A DNA stretch of 7,169 nt, from contig NZ_JBHLWN010000096.1 in NCBI RefSeq assembly GCF_042432825.1, forward strand, positions 1 to 7,169, written 5' to 3'. Below the pieces are notes generated by a model. That model had not been told where the DNA came from, ran no database searches, and was given only the letters and a program-made list of their open reading frames with translations. Origin of the DNA: Gordoniibacillus chartarius. Its GTDB lineage: Bacteria > Bacillota > Bacilli > Paenibacillales > NBRC-103111. Positions 4,811 through 7,169 of this stretch are shown here, piece by piece. The translations under genes were made by a program, and so were the position numbers. The number at the start of each line of letters is the position of its first letter. Within the stretch, counting starts at the first letter, position 1.

Positions 4811-6463
4811 ATGCGCTTTAGAGCAGCTATACGCAATATAAAACAACATACAAACGGCTGGCTTTATGCCAGCCTTCTGGGGGCAGTGGTCGTTCTGCTG
4901 CCCATTTTTACTATATTCGTGTCGCTGTTCCAACCGCCAAACGAAAACTGGCAGCACATCAAGCAGTATTTACTGCAGGACTATGTGTTCCAGACCGTTT
5001 GGCTTGTGTTGTTTACTTGTCTGTTTACCGTGCTGCTCGGGGTAACGTTGGCTTGGCTGATCGCGGCTTATGATTTTCCGCTCAGACGCTTTTTTCGCTG
5101 GGCGCTTGTGCTGCCGCTGGCCGTTCCTCCGTACATTGCGGCATACACCTACAGCACGATGTTGAGCTATACCGGCATTGTCCAAACCACGCTGCGCAAT
5201 GAATTCGGGGTGATGCCAAACCCGGAGTGGTTTGGCATCATGTCGATGAGAGGCGCCATTTTCATATTTACGATGTTCTTGTTTCCATACGTATACATGA
5301 TTACCAGATCCTATCTGGAGCATCAGAGCGGCTCTTATATTGAGAATGCCGCCCTGCTCGGGAGAAAACCTTTTTCCATATTTCTCTTTATCGTGCTGCC
5401 GATTTCCCGGCCTGCCATCGTCGGCGGTGTCATACTTGTCGTATTCGAAGTGCTTAGCGATTATGGCGTATCGAGCTATTACGGTATCCAGACCATCTCC
5501 GTGGCGATATTTCAGACCTGGTTCGGAATGTACGATGTCGACTCTGCCGTCCGTTTGGCCGCATGGCTGATGGCGGGGGTCGTCGGGATATTCGTGGTGG
5601 AACGGCTGCTCCGCCGTCAGCGGAGCTTCGCGGCTTCCACCAGTAAATCAAGACCGCTTACACCCAAGAAGCTGAAAGGTATCCGCGCTGCGGCTGCTTT
5701 CATGTTCTGTGGGCTTATGTTTGCGTGCTCCTTCCTTATCCCTGTCATTCAATTGATCGTATGGGCCGCCTGGAGCTATGACGATGTGCTTACCCCGGCT
5801 TTTTTCGAATTGACGTATAACACGATAGGCCTTGCTTTGACGGCCACGGCGATCATTATGGTGTTCTCGGTGATTACAGCCAATGTAGTTCGTCAGCAAT
5901 CGAATGTGCTGACCTATGTGCTGGCCCGGTCGGTGACGTCCGGCTATTCCGTTCCCGGAGCGATTATTGCCATCGGCGTACTGGCGCTGTTTATCGGCCT
6001 TGATCAATGGCTGGCCCCGCTATATGCCCGCATGGGCCTGGGGAAAGCGCCGCTTGTGCTCAGCATGTCCTTGGTTATGCTGGTTGTCGCTTATGTGGTC
6101 CGCTTTATGGCCACCGGATACAATGCGGTCGAGGCCGGTTTTGAGAAGATCGGGATGAAATATACGGAAGCCTCAAGGCTGCTCGGCCTGGGGATGACGA
6201 AGACCTTTTTCAAGGTGGATGCCCCGCTGATCAAGGGCGCCTTGTTCAGCGGCGTTATTCTAACGTTCGTGGAAATTATGAAAGAATTACCGTTAGCCTT
6301 GCTGCTTAGACCGTTTAACTTTGAAACGCTGGCGACCAAGACCTATCAATACGCAAGCGACGAACGCATCTATGAAGCTTCCATACCCTCTTTGTTTATT
6401 ATCGGTGTCAGTATGGTCTCTGTTATCGTATTTCATCAATTAGGGAAGAGGTTGAATTCATGA
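4811..6463 (+). CDS. fbpB: Ferric-iron ABC transporter permease, two fused domains (FbpB/FutB family), 550 aa
   Basis: This is the membrane channel of the importer. Two permease domains of about 260 residues each are joined by a basic hydrophilic linker near residues 265-292, and each half has about six hydrophobic segments. Both cytoplasmic EAA loops, which dock on the ATPase, are visible: ENAALLGRKPFSIFLFIVLP (from Glu178) and EASRLLGLGMTKTFF (from Glu453). The one-chain double permease is typical of the Fbp/Fut/Sfu iron family. I chose ATG 4811, 2 bp after the lipoprotein stop, so translation is probably coupled; only a weak GGAA (4801-4804) precedes it. A TTG at 4799 would add four residues and overlap the preceding gene. 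Its stop overlaps the ATPase start as ATGA. Confidence 0.92.
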   Translation: MRFRAAIRNIKQHTNGWLYASLLGAVVVLLPIFTIFVSLFQPPNENWQHIKQYLLQDYVFQTVWLVLFTCLFTVLLGVTLAWLIAAYDFPLRRFFRWALVLPLAVPPYIAAYTYSTMLSYTGIVQTTLRNEFGVMPNPEWFGIMSMRGAIFIFTMFLFPYVYMITRSYLEHQSGSYIENAALLGRKPFSIFLFIVLPISRPAIVGGVILVVFEVLSDYGVSSYYGIQTISVAIFQTWFGMYDVDSAVRLAAWLMAGVVGIFVVERLLRRQRSFAASTSKSRPLTPKKLKGIRAAAAFMFCGLMFACSFLIPVIQLIVWAAWSYDDVLTPAFFELTYNTIGLALTATAIIMVFSVITANVVRQQSNVLTYVLARSVTSGYSVPGAIIAIGVLALFIGLDQWLAPLYARMGLGKAPLVLSMSLVMLVVAYVVRFMATGYNAVEAGFEKIGMKYTEASRLLGLGMTKTFFKVDAPLIKGALFSGVILTFVEIMKELPLALLLRPFNFETLATKTYQYASDERIYEASIPSLFIIGVSMVSVIVFHQLGKRLNS

Positions 6464-7101
6464 AGATCGTGAATATTGGTAAACTTTCATTTTCCTATTC
6501 CTCCAAACAGAAGCCAGTGATTGACCGCTTCTCCTTCGATATGGAAAAAGGGGAGATCGTCGGGATTTTGGGGCCTAGCGGGAGTGGAAAAAGTACGCTG
6601 CTGCGGCTTGTTGCCGGGTTGGAGTCGCCAACCGGCGGAAGCATTGCGATTTCCGGGCGTACCGTGGTGGACGATACCTCCTTCATACCTCCTGAAAAGC
6701 GCGGCGTCGGCATGGTGTTTCAGGATTATGCATTGTTTCCGCATATGACCGTAGCAGGCAACATCGAATTTGGCCTGCATCGTCTGTCGAAGAAAGAACG
6801 TGCAGAGCGGCTTGCAGAAATGCTGGAGCTGGTGCAGCTATCAGGCTTTGAGAAGCGTTATCCCCACGAATTAAGCGGGGGCCAGCAGCAGCGTGTAGCC
6901 TTGGCAAGGGCTCTTGCCCCGCGTCCTTCCATTCTTCTGATGGATGAACCGTTCAGCAACCTGGATACAGACCTTAAAGTCTCTATCCGCAGCGAGCTTA
7001 GAGATATCCTGAGAAAAGCGGAGATGACCTGTTTGTTCGTAAGTCACGACCACCAGGACGTTGATGCGATTTGTGATCGTACGGTGATGATGGTTTCTTA
7101 A
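6460..7101 (+). CDS. fbpC: Ferric-iron ABC transporter ATP-binding protein (FbpC type), short form, 213 aa
   Basis: This is the ATPase that powers the importer from the cytoplasmic face. The nucleotide-binding core is complete: Walker A GPSGSGKST (38-46), Q-loop Gln88 in FQDYALFPH, signature LSGGQQQR (138-145), Walker B ILLMDEP (158-164, catalytic Glu163), D-loop SNLD (166-169) and switch His196 in SHDH. AGGGAAGAGG (6442-6451) lies 8 nt upstream, and the ATGA overlap with the permease indicates coupling. FbpC-type proteins usually run to about 340-360 residues with a C-terminal regulatory/TOBE-like region. Here the stop comes at residue 213, right after DRTVMMVS, where the family normally continues with a Gly-containing turn. 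The missing tail may be a genuine short variant or a frameshift near 7097-7101. Core ATP hydrolysis could survive; regulation by the tail would be lost. Confidence 0.88.
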   Translation: MKIVNIGKLSFSYSSKQKPVIDRFSFDMEKGEIVGILGPSGSGKSTLLRLVAGLESPTGGSIAISGRTVVDDTSFIPPEKRGVGMVFQDYALFPHMTVAGNIEFGLHRLSKKERAERLAEMLELVQLSGFEKRYPHELSGGQQQRVALARALAPRPSILLMDEPFSNLDTDLKVSIRSELRDILRKAEMTCLFVSHDHQDVDAICDRTVMMVS

Positions 7102-7138
7102 TCAAGGGGTTAGTGTAAAATCTCCGTGGGTGTAGGAA

Positions 7139-7169
7139 TTGGAAAAAGCGGATATAGAAAAAGAGCTTC
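7139..7169 (+). CDS. Possible start of a further gene, cut by the window edge
   Basis: A TTG at 7139 opens a frame reading L/M-E-K-A-D-I-E-K-E-L to the window end, a codon pattern that looks coding. The ribosome site is poor (only GTAGGA upstream). The same frame extends back through TAG 7133-7135 to 7100. It could be a new gene, or a decayed continuation of the ATPase. Ten codons are too few to decide. Confidence 0.2.
   Translation, partial: MEKADIEKEL

Noticed and set aside
7102..7169. Terminator after the ATPase gene
   Set aside because: No inverted repeat followed by a T-run was found in the remaining bases.

Overview
The window looks like chromosomal DNA of an endospore-forming Firmicute, most likely Paenibacillus or a close relative. 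The evidence is strong AGGGGG/GGAGG-type ribosome binding sites, good SigA-type promoters, a Bacillus-type 7-1-7 Fur box, a PdaA-type spore-cortex deacetylase, and an ECF sigma/anti-sigma locus of the kind common in Bacillales. The genus is inferred from style and gene content; no sequence search was possible.

Layout, left to right. Bases 1-353 have no recognised gene. They hold a possible 43-codon small ORF, a promoter-like sequence, and a perfect 12-bp inverted repeat that could fold the leader of the next gene. A half-size EamA/DMT-type membrane transporter (354-785) follows and converges on a FrnE-like DsbA-family oxidoreductase (838-1470, minus strand), with one strong hairpin terminator between them. 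Divergent from the oxidoreductase, behind an ECF-type promoter, lies the oddest gene here (1626-2453). Its first ~135 residues are an ECF sigma factor lacking the region 4.2 helix-turn-helix, joined in frame to the C-terminal extracytoplasmic domain of an anti-sigma factor. It looks like the product of an internal deletion in a sigma/anti-sigma operon. After a 281-bp gap comes pdaA (2735-3517), whose family makes muramic delta-lactam in spore cortex peptidoglycan, with its own terminator.

The right half (3579-7101) is an iron-regulated ferric-iron ABC importer of the Fbp/Fut type. Two candidate SigA promoters are followed by a perfect Fur box. Then come a lipoprotein that binds Fe(III), a fused two-domain permease, and an ATPase, packed with a 2-bp gap and a 4-bp overlap. 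Fur should shut the operon in iron-replete cells. The ATPase has a complete nucleotide-binding core but stops at residue 213, without the C-terminal regulatory region usual in FbpC-type subunits; the bases after its stop hint at a frameshift or an adjoining gene cut by the window edge.

The most notable observations are the sigma/anti-sigma chimera and the short ATPase. No CRISPR array, rRNA, tRNA or insertion sequence was seen.
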